A DNA stretch of 64,000 bases. Origin: Eimeria necatrix (lineage: Eukaryota > Apicomplexa > Conoidasida > Eucoccidiorida > Eimeriidae). The translations under genes were made by a program, and so were the position numbers. The notes under the pieces were generated by a model that was given only the letters and a program-made list of their open reading frames with translations, searched no databases and was not told the origin of the DNA. Location of the stretch: positions 35,001 to 99,000 of the forward strand of contig NW_013654284.1 of the NCBI RefSeq assembly GCF_000499385.1. Reading direction: 5' to 3'. Shown in pieces: positions 11,869 to 22,671 of this stretch. The stretch's first letter is position 1; each line of letters starts with the position of its first letter.

Positions 11869-12096
11869 GCTACAGCAGCAGCAGCAGCAGCAGCAGCAGC
11901 AAGATGCCCTGCTGCTCACCTCCAAAGCCACCTTCCTCTCCAGAAACCAGTCCTTGAGTTCTTTCTCGAGGGCCTGCAGCTCCTGCTGCAGTGTCTCGAC
12001 AGCTAGCTGCCGGCGGTCCACAGGAGTCGCCACAATCCCAACTCCAGCAGCAGCAAAGCTGCCCAGCGCCCCAAGCAGGCGCCCGCAGAGGGGCAT
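10375..12096 (-). CDS. Small six-exon protein with CHCH-like cysteine C-terminus, unrecognised
   Basis: Exons 12096-11920, 11466-11413, 11217-11173, 10922-10859, 10738-10689 and 10476-10375 join in phase to 163 codons plus stop. All donors are GT (GTGAGC, GTGAAT, GTACTT, GTAGGC, GTAAGC), and five of the six exons follow a CAG acceptor, usually after CTG repeats. The product starts with a short hydrophobic, Gly/Ala-rich stretch, followed by a charged helix (about residues 30-58). Its C-terminal part has the pattern C-x8-C-L-K, then C-R after 15 residues, and F-x2-F, which recalls helix-loop-helix CHCH proteins of the mitochondrial intermembrane space; the first spacing is one short of Cx9C. 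The ATG directly follows a CAG, so an upstream exon is possible. Gene reality is moderately supported; the CHCH label is tentative. Confidence 0.5.
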
Positions 12097-12099
12097 CTG

Positions 12100-12134
<35 letters not shown>

Positions 12135-13016
12135 GCAGCAGCGGCAGGGGTAAGGCCTCGTGCGGAGGAGGAGCTGAACTGCAGCAGCTCTGATGCTGCT
12201 GCTGCTGCGGCTGCGGCTGCAAGGGCGGCGACGCAAGCTGCAGGTCAAGTGGCACCGGGTCTTCAATGACAGAGCAGCAGCAGCAGCAGCAGCAGCTGCT
12301 GCTGTTGCTGCACCACCAGCAGGTACGGCAGCCACAGTAACGGCAGCGGCGATCCCAGCAGCAGCAAATAACGTAGCAGCAGCAGCAGCAGCAGAACCAG
12401 CAGCACCAGCCTCACTTTGAGAGTGAAGAAGGGAGCCGCGGAATCGAACGTGAGAAGCCTGAGGGGGCTTCTAGGGTTTGCCCCCAGCTGCTGCTGCTGC
12501 AGCTGCTGCTGATTCTGCTAGTGTCGCTGCTGCTGCAGCTGCTGCCGCTCTTCTTGCTGCTGCAGCCACTACCTCGTGATTCAGCCGGAGCGGCAGCCAC
12601 GGGATCGCCTGTAAGGCTGCTGCAGTTGCTGCTGCTGCCTGGCTCGCAGTGGGGCCCCTTCTGTTGCTCTTGTCTTGTTTTTAAATGTGTTTTTTTGTAC
12701 TAAAGTACACATTCGCTGGTTCCCTTCGTCAGCAGCTGCTTACGAGAGCAGCAGCAGCAGCAGCAGCAGCGGCAGCCGCCACTGCTGCTGCATGCGCCGC
12801 TGGGAAGTGCTGCCCAGGGAGCGAAATCGTTTCTGTCTTCGCGCCTGTATTGTTTTCTGCATCAGTTAGCTCAAAAGGGCTCTTGAAATAGGTCGTGGTG
12901 TTGCGCTACGAGCAGCAGCAGCGGGCCGAGCAGCAGCAGCAGCAGCAGCGGCTGCAAGTGTCCTGTGCTCTTGAGCAGCGGTAGACACAGCAGCAGCAGC
13001 AGCACAGCGCGCCAGA
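12097..13016. promoter_or_regulatory. Divergent intergenic region, CHCH-like gene / SRP68
   Basis: About 0.9 kb separates two divergent first exons, so it should hold both promoters. It contains CAG tracts at about 12280-12400 and 12750-12780, and a T-rich unique stretch around 12660-12720. No core promoter element can be named from sequence. The last 60 bases before the SRP68 ATG are CAG-rich. Confidence 0.5.
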
Positions 13017-13082
13017 ATGGCAGCAGGGGATCTTCCCTCTTCCGGCGCCTCAGGCGCCTCCCCGGCCTCCTCCTCCCCCTCC

Positions 13083-13121
<39 letters not shown>

Positions 13122-13326
13122 CCTCTGGCCCTCGAAATCACCCAAACTGCCCACTTGCTGGGCGAACAAAATGGACTTCGCCACCAGGACTTCAGCCGCT
13201 ACAGAAAATACCTCAGCCGCAAACTCGGGCGGCTGCGGCAGCAGCTGGATGCGAAAAACGGCAGACACAGATACACCCCCAAGCCGCTGCCCGACAACAT
13301 TCAGGACGAGAGGCACGCAAGCCTGC

Positions 13327-13362
<36 letters not shown>

Positions 13363-14831
13363 GCCTTGCGGCGGTGGTACTGCTGCTGCGCTGCGCGGCG
13401 GCGCTGCCGCTGCGTCTTCTGGCGGTGCTACTGTTGCTGCTGCTGCTGCGATTAGTAGTGGAACTGCGTCTGCTGCTGCTGCGCTTTGTGGCGACTCTGC
13501 TGCTGCTGCTGTTGCTGCACGTTGTAGTGACGCTGCTGCTGCTGTTGTGCTTAGTAGTGGCGCTGCTGCTGCTGCTGCCCTTGCTGCTGGCACCGTTGCC
13601 GTCGTCTGTTTGTTTTTAGCTGTTTTGCTGCTGCTCAGCTGTAAGAGGAGGTGCTGCTGCTGCTGCTGCTGCTGCTGCAGGTATTTGCTGCTGCTTCTGG
13701 TCCAAGCTGAACGGGCGTGGGCGTACGGCATGCAGCTCAAGAGCGACAATGCGAACTCTGTGACGCCTGTACGTTGATGCTGCTGCAGCATCGATTGTAA
13801 CTGCTGCTGTTGCTGCTGCTGCTGCGGTTGCTGCTGCTGCTGGTGTTGTTGCTGCTGCTGAGGCTGCTGCTGCTGCGGTTGCTGCTGCTGCTGTGGTTGC
13901 TGCCGCTGCCTACCTTGTGTGTCGGCTGTTTCATTCAGCAGCGGCAGCAGCAAACGGTAGCAAGTAGCAGCAGCGTGCCTGTGCTCAAATTTTGACTGTT
14001 GCTGCTGCTGCTGCTGCAGCCGCCGCGTGCAAGCCCTGCTGCTGCTATTTGTGCTGCTGCTGCTGCTGCTGCTGCAGAACGCGAAGCTGCGGGCGCACTC
14101 TATCCGCCGCTTCGCCAAAGCCGTTTCTTATGCGCATCAGCTGGAGGCCCTTTGCAAGGGGCCCCGGGGGGCCCCCAAGAGCTCCCCGGAAGCAGCAGCA
14201 GCAGCAGCAGCAGGTGCTGCTGGAGAGGCAGCGGATGCAGCAGCACCAGCAGCAGCAGCAGAGGAGGAGGAAAGGGGCCCTCTGTGCGACGGAAAGACCT
14301 GCTTGGACGCACTGGCTTACCGCTGCTTCATGGAGTCTGTGCTGCAGCAGGAAAAGGAGCAGTGGACAGCAGCAGCAAACACGCTGCAGCAGCTGCAGCA
14401 AGTCTACGTGCAGCTGAAGCACCTCAGCAGCACGCAGCCAGAACTCGAGAAGCTCTACAAGGCGAAGCTGGAGGCCCTTGACCCGCTGCTGCGTCTTTGT
14501 GTCTTCCACTCGGGCGACATCCGTGCTGCTGCGCTGCAGCAGCAGCAGCAGCGGGCAGCAGACAGAAAGAAGCAAGCAGCAGCTGCTGCTGCAGCGGCTG
14601 CCGACGGCAGCAGCAGCGGCGGCGTAGCTATGTGGAGAGGCGCCCCAGTGAGCCCCAAGAAGGACAAGCCCAGAGCAGCAATTGCTGCAGCACTCGCCAA
14701 CTGGGAGCAGCAGCAGCTGCTGTCTGTTGAAGCGCTGCGCGCAGTTGCTGCTGCTGAAGCAGCAGACATCAAGGCAGCAGCGCCGGCACTCATGGAAAGG
14801 GATGCACAGGGATGGGCAGAACAGTGCGCTC

Positions 14832-14863
<32 letters not shown>

Positions 14864-15121
14864 TGCTGTTGTGGGTGTTCCTGCCGCAGCTGTTGAACTC
14901 TGGCTGCTGCCAGCGCCTGACCTCTGAGCTGTATTTGCGTGCTCTGCTGCTGCTGCTGCTGCTGTTGCTGCTGCAGGTATGGCGAGGCGTCTGCCCGGTT
15001 TCGTGGCTGTGTGGAGCTGATACACAAAGAGCTGATGGTGAGTTAGTAGGCTGCTCCGTTTGCTGCTGCTGCTGCGGCCTTTGCTGCTCTCTGCTGCCAC
15101 TGCTGTTGTGTGTGTAATGCC

Positions 15122-15153
<32 letters not shown>

Positions 15154-15296
15154 AGGCGGAGCCTGAAGAGGTGTCATGGCTGCAGTGTCAAGGTACGTCG
15201 ACGCATTCACACGCAGCAGCTGCTGCTACTTCCGCTTTGAAGCATGCGAGTTTGCTGCTGCAGCGGTAGCTGCTGTGATGCTTGGCAGTCGCCATC

Positions 15297-15338
<42 letters not shown>

Positions 15339-16289
15339 TCTGCAGGTTTCTGCATGGATATGAGTCGATGCCTGGAAGTCGAGCGGGACGCGCTGATGCT
15401 GCTGCGATGCCTCCTCAGCCTTGCTGCTACAGATGGTTAGTTGTACTGCTGCTGCTGCTGCTCCTGCTGCTGCTGCGTCAGGTGGAGCTCTCCGGCTGCT
15501 GCTTCTAAACTGCTGAGTTATGTCTAATTTGCTTTTCCTGTTGCTGCTGCTGCTGCAGCGGATCTGAAAGGAGGTCGGGAGCTGGCAAGGGCTCAGGAAG
15601 GATTTCGTTTTGCAAGCCTTTTGCTGCAGGTACGTTAGCGCTGCTGTTGCTGCTATCGCCGGTACTGCTTTGTGGGGTGCCCAGCGTCGCTGAACTAAAG
15701 ACTCTGCTGCTTAGTGCTGCAGCTGCTGTCTGTGTCGCTGTTGCTGCTGCTGTTGCTGCTGCTGCAGGGGCTAGAGCGCATGCAAGGAGAAGAGACGCTG
15801 CCCGAAGACCGGGGGCCGCAGCTGCAGCGATGGGTGCAGGTTGCCAAGGACAGCAAGTAGGCGAAGCAGCAGCAGCAGCAGTAGCAGCAGCAGCAGTAGC
15901 AGCAGTAGCAGCAGCAGGCTCTGCCACTAGTGCACCTGCTGGTGCCCTGTGTGCTGCTGCATTCCCCTGCGGTGCATGTACACTGCGCTGCATGCAGAGC
16001 GACATGTTTGGCAACGGCCATCGCCTGTGGAGGAAGTTTAGCTGAGGCTTTCGGTGCGCTGCAGCACAGCAGCAGCAGCAGCAGCTGAAGGTGCTGCTGT
16101 TGCGCAGCTGCAAATACTTGACACCTTCCGGAAAAAGCCACCACGACTGGCTAACTAATTCCTAATCTGCTGCTGCTGCTGCTCCTGCTGCAATGCTCTT
16201 TATGCTGCATGCGTCGTGCTGTCTTCAGTGTTGGCGCGGGCTGTCTCTACGCGGCAGGTTCCGCTGACACTGAAACCCGAGGTAAGAAG

Positions 16290-16325
<36 letters not shown>

Positions 16326-17617
16326 AGTGTGGTGGTGTCGCCGCTGCAGTGCGTTCTTAAGGAAGAGTGTCACTTATCGTTATTTCACTTTTTCGCAGCT
16401 GCTGGCGGTTACAGCATTGCGGCCGTTACTGCTATTTTTTGCCTTGAATGTGCTGCTGCGGCTGCTGCAGCTGCTGCAGCTGCTGCAGCTGCTGCGTCAT
16501 GCCTGTTTTGTGGCTTGAATTTCTTGGGCGTGCCTGCAGCTTGCTGAAGATCCCCACGAGCGCATCGATCTGCTTCTGGCCGCCATCTATGTAGGAAGAA
16601 GCCCGGTTGCTGCTGCTGCTGTTACCGATATTTTTGGCGGCGCCTGTTGCTGCTGCTGCTCCGTCAGTTGCTGCTGCTGCTTCTTTGTTGCTGCGTGTTT
16701 GCTGCTGCAGAGGGTCACGGCCGTCGCTGTGGGGCAGCGCGTGTGCCGCTACCTGTGCGCACTTCTCCGTCGTGAGCTGCAATTTCGGGTCCTAGGGTTT
16801 AGGGTTTATGGATTAGGGTTTAGGGTTTAAGTTATGCGCCACGTGGGGAGGGTTTGCGGCTTAGGGGTTAAAGCTTAGGGCTGAGAGAGGGTTTGCTGCG
16901 AATCCTTTGGCGGCTGCCGATTCACACTGCCCAAATGGGGGCAGCAGCAACAACGATTTTCTGTTGCTGCTGCTACTGGAACTGCTGCAGCAACCACTGT
17001 TTACTTTCTTTTGCTGCGGCTGCTGCTGCTGCAGAGACGCAAAACCTCCAGTCCTCAGCGCCTTGCGCCGCAACCACTCGAGAAGCCATGGGAGAGTCAG
17101 CAGAAACGTCTGTACAGAAGCAGGTACACGCTGCTGCTGCTGCTGCTGTTGCTTTGAGTTAGTTTCTGCTGCACTGGTTGTTGTTTAGACGGGTTGAAGG
17201 CTTGCTGCAGCAGCTCAGACAGCTGACTCTCCTGCCACTGCTGCTGCTGCAGTGGTTTTGGCTGCTGCAGCTCATGTAACTGCTGCTGGTGCTGCTGTTT
17301 GTGCTGCAGCTGAACTCAACAGTCGGGCGTTTGCTGCTTCCTGCTGCTGAGCCGATCGCCTGCAAGCCTCATCTCTTTGACTTGGTAAGCCTGCGCCTGC
17401 ATGCGGCTCTCCGCGTGGCTTTTTAGAGGCAGACACCCGCAGCTGCAGCAGCAGCAACAGCAGAGCAGCAGCAGCAGCAAGAACAACGGTTCGGGACTCA
17501 TTTTGCTGCTCGTCTCAGGCCATTTCCTCCCTTAAGCCTCCCGACTTGTCGAAGAAAACTGGAACTTCGACAGGGCGCCGTTTGGGCGGTTTGCTGAAGT
17601 CGCTGTGGGGCCGTTAG
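13017..17617 (+). CDS. SRP68: Signal recognition particle subunit SRP68
   Basis: SRP68 binds 7SL RNA with SRP72 in the cytosolic particle that targets nascent secretory proteins to the ER. Fifteen exons chain in phase to 653 aa (human protein 627): 13017-13312, 13681-13768, 14078-14823, 14977-15037, 15156-15192, 15346-15435, 15559-15629, 15768-15856, 15998-16053, 16229-16281, 16540-16590, 16711-16771, 17035-17123, 17310-17384 and 17519-17617. Diagnostic blocks are LRHQDFSRYRKYLSRK and QAERAWAYGMQLK in the RNA-binding N-terminus, the WRG motif followed by a Lys/Asp-rich segment in exon 3, IACKPHLFDL near the end, and a final basic GLLKSLWGR resembling the family's GIFGF tail. Ala and Gln runs interrupt the N-terminus and exon 3. 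Intron 1 begins GC rather than GT. The identity is firm; small exons 9-13 are the least certain. Confidence 0.93.
16793..16829 (+). repeat. TTTAGGG block inside SRP68 intron 12
   Basis: Five TTTAGGG-type units, one altered, lie 22 bases into the intron between the exons ending at 16771 and starting at 17035. The G-rich strand is the sense strand of the gene. Confidence 0.9.
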
Positions 17618-19998
17618 CGGCCTGTGGCTGCAGTTCATTCTAGCGTTTTTCTAAATGTGTCTTCATTTTGTTCTTTTTGAACAAATAAGACAATTTCCAC
17701 TTCCTGGCAGTATGCCTTCTTGCCTTTTCTTTGTTGCTTCTCCTTCGCCAGGCGATGGAAACAGCTGCGCTCTGCAGGCTCGAAATGCAGCAACCACTTT
17801 GCTGCCCACTTTATCCCGACGCATTTGCTTCTCAAACCTTTTTATCTTTTTATTCTTTCCCATCTTATGCACGATTCGGTTTATTTCAGTCCTGCCGTCT
17901 GATTTCTCTCTTTCCCCTGCATCTCCTTGCACTCGCCTTTCCAGCCAGAGCGCAGCAGGAGGTTTGCTGTTGGTGCTGCTGCTTCTGCTGCAGCTCCTGC
18001 TGCTGCTTTGTGGTGGGTGGCCTGGCGGGTGTGCGGGGCGGCGGAGTGGAACTAAACAATAGTTGGAAGCTGTTGTTTTGTAGATCCCGACTCCCCTGAT
18101 CAAACTTTTGCCCACTGAGCACCACGGTAGAGACGCAATATTGATCATTACCAGTGTTGGTCTAGGTTTTCAGTTTTTTGCATCCGCTGTTGCAGATAGT
18201 TGCCCGTGGCTAGCTGCAGTTAGCTGTGTGTCTGTGCCCGTGGGTCCCGCGATTTGCGCTGCTTCATAAACTTCCGAGAGGCGTACGCAGCAGCTGAGCA
18301 ACAGAGCGACTTGCGTTTTAACGAGGAATATTCCTAATGCGGAGCAGAAAAAGAATCTCGAAACAAAATCCTTGACTGTGTGTCGCTTTAGTTAAGCACC
18401 ACACGCAGCAAAGCGAGGCAGCGCCCGCAACTGAGCTGATTCCTCTTAGCTCTCCGGGGGCGCTCTGTGTGCCGCTGCATGCATGCATGCGTGCACATAC
18501 AAATGCATGAATGCATGCATTTGTATGTGCACGCATGCAAGGTGCTGCAGCAGCTGCTTCCCAGAGCCAACTGCGGCAGCAGCCATGTCTGAGGGTCTGA
18601 GGGACCCTGCCATGCACGCAAGGCAAATGGCCTTAATAAGCATTAGTGTCTTTTCAACAAATATATCGCCTTAGTAAGCATTAGTGTCTTTCCAACAGGT
18701 TATTTCCAAACTGCGCCATCGCAGGCATAGTGCAGCGCAGCAGATTTCTTTATGCTGTTCACTCAGCAGGCTAGCCTGGAGACCCCAGCAAGTCGCAGAA
18801 AGCCAGAATTGTACTGCGCTGCTTGAGTAGATTCCGCAGCAACAGAGGGCTCTGCAGCCAAGAAGGGCTCCCACTGCTTCTCCAGCTGCAGCTGAGGGGC
18901 CCCTCCTTAGCCTGAGCCAGTGGTGCAGTTTGTTGTGAGTTTTGCTGCAAGATTTCACGCTCAGTGGACCTGCGCTGCGAGGTCGTAGCTAAAGCTCTAC
19001 GTGGCCGTGCAGACCACTGGACCCAGCGGCGTGCAGTTCAAAGAAGATAACAAGAGCCTTCTTTTTGGCCAGCGGGAGGCAAGAGCTTCTATCTAAAAAG
19101 GATGGCTGGCTGGGAAGTACAAAAAATGAGGTGCTGAGTCACGCTGTACTGGCCTTGGGACCTTCATGGTCAATGTGTGCATGTACATGAAGACACGCAC
19201 GCAATGTTTCATTGTCTTTTATTTGTATGCGTACAAGTGTACACGCATATATATATGTACACGCATATGTATATGTAAGCATGGGCACAAATATGTTGAT
19301 ATACGCGAGTGTTTATATGTATGAAGCTTCTATGCATACGTGTATGATTAGAATGCATTTGGACTCGCTTGCTTATCCTCGCCACAGCGCCTTTCTAAAC
19401 CATCTTACATTGCGCTAGGGTTAATAAGCACTGAAAATGGCTAAAGGGCGCCAAATTTGTACTCAGCAACTCAAGATATGGCAATAAAGTGAGATGTATT
19501 GTCCTGCGGATAAGGCCGACGGCGGCTGCTGCCAGGGCCTCCGTAGCTCTGCAAAAAAGAGCAGGAGGCGCAAGCGTATCTCGAGTTATTTGAAACCCTG
19601 TAACTCCTTCCAGTAGAAATTGAACATATCTTGAAGTGCTGCTAGGGCCTAACTGCGCGCACTGGAGGGGTAGCTTCAGTGTGCATCGATGCGTAGCGCC
19701 CATCTTTTTGTTCCCCTGTGCAGTAACAGCAAAATCAAATTCGATAAATAAGCAAAGTTGAGGTCGTGCGCAACGGAAAGGCAGAAGGAGCAACTGCTGC
19801 AGCAGCTGCTCGCTGACAGCCCCAAGCAGCCACGAGTAACGGGCATAGGCAGGCAGGGCTCAGGCCCAATTAGCGAATGAAGTGGGGCCCTAATGGCAGC
19901 CGCTGGAATCCTCCTTGTTTTTTTCTTAGACGACGGCAGGAATACCGAATAGGGGCCAAAAGAACGCAACTTCCCTCGCCACGTAGACCCGCAACACA
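17618..19998. other. Intergenic region, SRP68 to cytochrome c1
   Basis: The triplet repeats stop abruptly here. The stretch is pyrimidine-rich at 17650-17950, which fits a 3' flank, and carries a strong hairpin at 18484-18539. It also has a duplicated stretch (two copies of gcattagtgtctttycaaca at about 18640 and 18680) and an AT/TGTACACGCATA-rich patch at 19190-19340. No protein block was recognised. The last few hundred bases should include the cytochrome c1 promoter. Confidence 0.6.
18484..18539. repeat. Perfect 25-bp inverted repeat with 6-nt loop
   Basis: Arms 18484-18508 and 18515-18539 are exact reverse complements around the loop gaatgc. The arms contain several TGCATGC or TGCATG cores. 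Such cores are known binding sites of some apicomplexan AP2 proteins, so the element could be regulatory rather than structural. Confidence 0.9.
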
Positions 19999-22671
19999 AT
20001 GGGGGGCGGGGGCGGCGGCGCCCTCAACAAGCTCTTTCCGGGCTACAAGGACAAAATATGGATGAAGGTCCCCGCACAGGTGCATTTATAGCCCCTTATG
20101 CTTGTGGAAACCGTGAAGGAGCGCCTCACGGCGCCCCGGAAACTGTAGTTGAAATGCGCAGCAGCAGCGGTGGAACCGAGGCAGCTCTGGCGAAGCTGCG
20201 ACTGCTGTAACCATCTGCTAGACCTCCAGCAGCCCAAAATTACAGCGAAATGGGCAGAAGCGTCTTACGAAGCTCCCAGACGGCGCACAGTGCCCCCAGG
20301 GAGCGGGCCGGCTCCAGTTCAAGCTTCTTGCGCCGGCGTTTCTGGTGCTCTCAGCTGCAGCGGCACCTGCAGGCATGTTCAGTCATGCATTTGTATGTGT
20401 TTGCTGCAGTGGCGGGAGCGGCTGGTGCGCCACTGGAACACGACTTACGAGAGGCAGGTCTACGCGCAGTGCGTGGTGTTCAACCAGCGGCTGCAGACCT
20501 ACAGCAAGACAGTGCTGGACCCGCTGCGCCCCGACGAGAAGTACAGCCTTCCTGCCGTTGACTACAAAAGGCAGAAGGCTAGGGGGACTTTGGTGGAAGG
20601 TGCGGACTTTTATATTCCCGACAAACACGCACAGAACCGCTTAGCCCGCCCTTTCGAGCCGTACACGGAGGAGGAGCAGGAAACGCGCCAGCGCTACAAG
20701 TACCAGAAGTAAGGGCTCATTTATTGCATGGAAGCACGAAACTAAAGCATATATTCTGGTCATATTTGTTTTACTTGGAGCATTTGCGCCCATAAGCGTA
20801 CTTGGACTATTATGTTCAAAACGGCAGTAGCAGTCAGCCGTGCTTAACTTTCGCCTCCGATTGCAAGTTACGTTCAGCTTGACTGCGTGCGCGTCTATGC
20901 AGCTCTTTTGTTTTTATTGTTTTAGTTTGTTGCTTATTTTAAACCCCAGAGCCGCCTAGGAGCTGCTGAGTCTCAGTGTTTTTCTGTGGCTGTGCAGCTT
21001 GGGCTTTTACTTGGCGGTGGCTCTGGGTGCTTCCTTCGTGCACGACTGCTTCTACCAGCGCCGCCCCGTTTGCTGGTGCCTCGAGAAGGAGCCCCCGAGG
21101 CCTCCGCATTATCCTTTTTGGTTTAAATCTATTTTCCACTCCCACGACATTCCGTCCGTCCGTCGCGGCTACGAAGTCTACAGGAAGGTAGATGCTGCAG
21201 CGTCAGCGCGCTTCCCCCCAGCAGCAGCAGTGCTTGCCATGAGAGCCTATTTCGGCTGGACCTGCTGCAGCTTCTACAGCAGCAGCAGCTGCTGCTGCTG
21301 CTGCCCCCGTCTCGGGCGGGGCTGGAGGCCAAGGCGGTGCGGGGCTGCTGCGGCTTGCTGCGTCTTGCTGCTGCTGCGCAGGTCTGCTCCACCTGCCACT
21401 CCATGGAGCAGCTGCACTTCCGCCACCTGGTGGGGGAGGTGCTGCCGGAGCTGCGGGTGAAGCAAATTGCTGCAGAGTACGACGTCGAGGACGGCCCCAA
21501 CGACAGCGGCGAAATGTACACGAGGCCGGGCGTGGCTGGCGACGCCTTTCCCAAGCCGTATCCCAACGAGGAGGGTAAGCAGCAGCAGCTGCGCGCTGCA
21601 GCAGCAGCTGCGCGCTGCAGCAGCAGCTGCCGGCGTTGCAGCAGCAGCTGCCGGCGTTGCAGCAGCAGCTGCCGGCCACCTGCAGGCGCAGCCTATCGCT
21701 TCTTTTTCCTTTTCCTGAAGCTCTCTGCATGCGTTTCGCCTAGCTTTTTGAGTATTGCATCTCCTTTGGCTTCTCTTTTCCTTTTTCTGGAGATTTTTGC
21801 ATGCATTTTGCCCAGTTTTTTGGAGTGTTGCGGCGCTTTTGGCTTCTTCGTTTTCCCTTTTCTGAAGTTTTATGCATGCATTTCGCCTAGTTTTTTGACT
21901 ATTGCAGCACTTTCCCCGGGAAAGCTGTGCTGATGGCCCCTGCTGGAGCCCGTTTGCTGTGCGGCCTGCAGCTGCGCGTTTCGCCAACAACGGCGCCTAC
22001 CCCCCAGACCTCTCGCTGATCACCGGCGCCCGCATGCACGGGCCCGACTACATCATGGCTTTGCTGAACGGCTACCACGAGCCGCCCATGGGCGTCGAGC
22101 TGCGTCCTGGGCTGTACTGGAACGTGTGGTTTCCGGGAAACGCCATTGCCATGGCTCCGCCGCTGCAGGACGAAATGATTGAATACGAAGACGGCACTCC
22201 CTGCAACGTTTCCCAGATGGTGAGAATCTTTAAAAAGTATTTGCAGCGAAGCAGACGCAGCAGCTGCTGCGGTCCAGCTGCTTAGAGGCTGGCTGCAGTG
22301 TGCGCTGTGGCGTTTCCACGGGGCTGAGGGGCCGCGGGCGGCGAAGTGAATGAAGGGGGCCGCAGCCTTACTTGTAAATGCGGTGCCGTGCATGCATTTT
22401 GTTTTTGTTTTATTTCATTTTTATTTGCTTTTTAGAGAAAGTCTCACTAGCTGCTGCCGCCTGCTGCGTGTGCGCTGGCCCGCAGTCGAAAGACGTGGTG
22501 AACTTCCTCACCTGGGCCACTGAGCCCACCTGCGACGAACGCAAGCTGTTTGGTTTGAAGGCCGTGAGCGCGGCGCTGCTGGGCTGCGCGCTGATGACTG
22601 TTTGGTGGCGTTTCTTTTGGGTCATTTACGCCACTCGCCGCATTGACTTCGGCAAGCTCAAGTACCTGTGA
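19999..22671 (+). CDS. CYC1: Cytochrome c1, haem subunit of mitochondrial complex III
   Basis: This subunit passes electrons from the Rieske protein to cytochrome c at the inner mitochondrial membrane. Six exons join in phase to 398 aa: 19999-20079, 20410-20708, 20998-21187, 21382-21574, 21972-22219 and 22486-22671. The haem-attachment motif CSTCH is residues 192-196, at the start of exon 4. GAYPPDLS and ARMHGPDYI follow, and Met315 in NAIAMAPPL is the likely axial ligand. A C-terminal membrane anchor (ALLGCALMTVWWRFFWVIYA) precedes a basic end facing the matrix. The roughly 190 residues before the haem site are longer than in animals and include a second hydrophobic segment (LGFYLAVALGASFV). 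The first exon, rich in Gly, shows no classical presequence. Intron 4 is filled with tandem repeats. Confidence 0.95.
21580..21680 (+). repeat. Minisatellite in cytochrome c1 intron 4
   Basis: About five copies of an 18-bp unit built on gcagcagcagctgcgcgct, with later copies reading gccggcgtt in place of gcgcgct, lie immediately inside the donor of intron 4. Confidence 0.85.
21702..21912 (+). repeat. Three ~74-bp tandem units in cytochrome c1 intron 4
   Basis: Three diverged head-to-tail copies each contain a pyrimidine-rich TTTTCC..TTTTCTG segment, then TGCATGC, then CGCCTAGTTTTTTG-like sequence. They start near 21705, 21779 and 21854. Each carries a potential TGCATGC site and a T-run. Confidence 0.85.

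Noticed and set aside
14045..15100. 351-codon minus-strand frame over SRP68 exon 3
   Set aside because: Shadow of the SRP68 coding sequence and its flanking triplets; the plus strand carries the conserved protein.
16432..16782. Minus-strand frame with IDALVGIFSKLQ that looked like a short gene
   Set aside because: The plus strand of the same bases gives SRP68 exons 11 and 12 in correct phase (AEDPHERIDLLLAAIY).
17655..18062. Hydrophobic 135-codon frame just after SRP68
   Set aside because: It is made of a pyrimidine-rich 3' flank and a CTG patch read as Leu/Phe/Ser; no conserved block.
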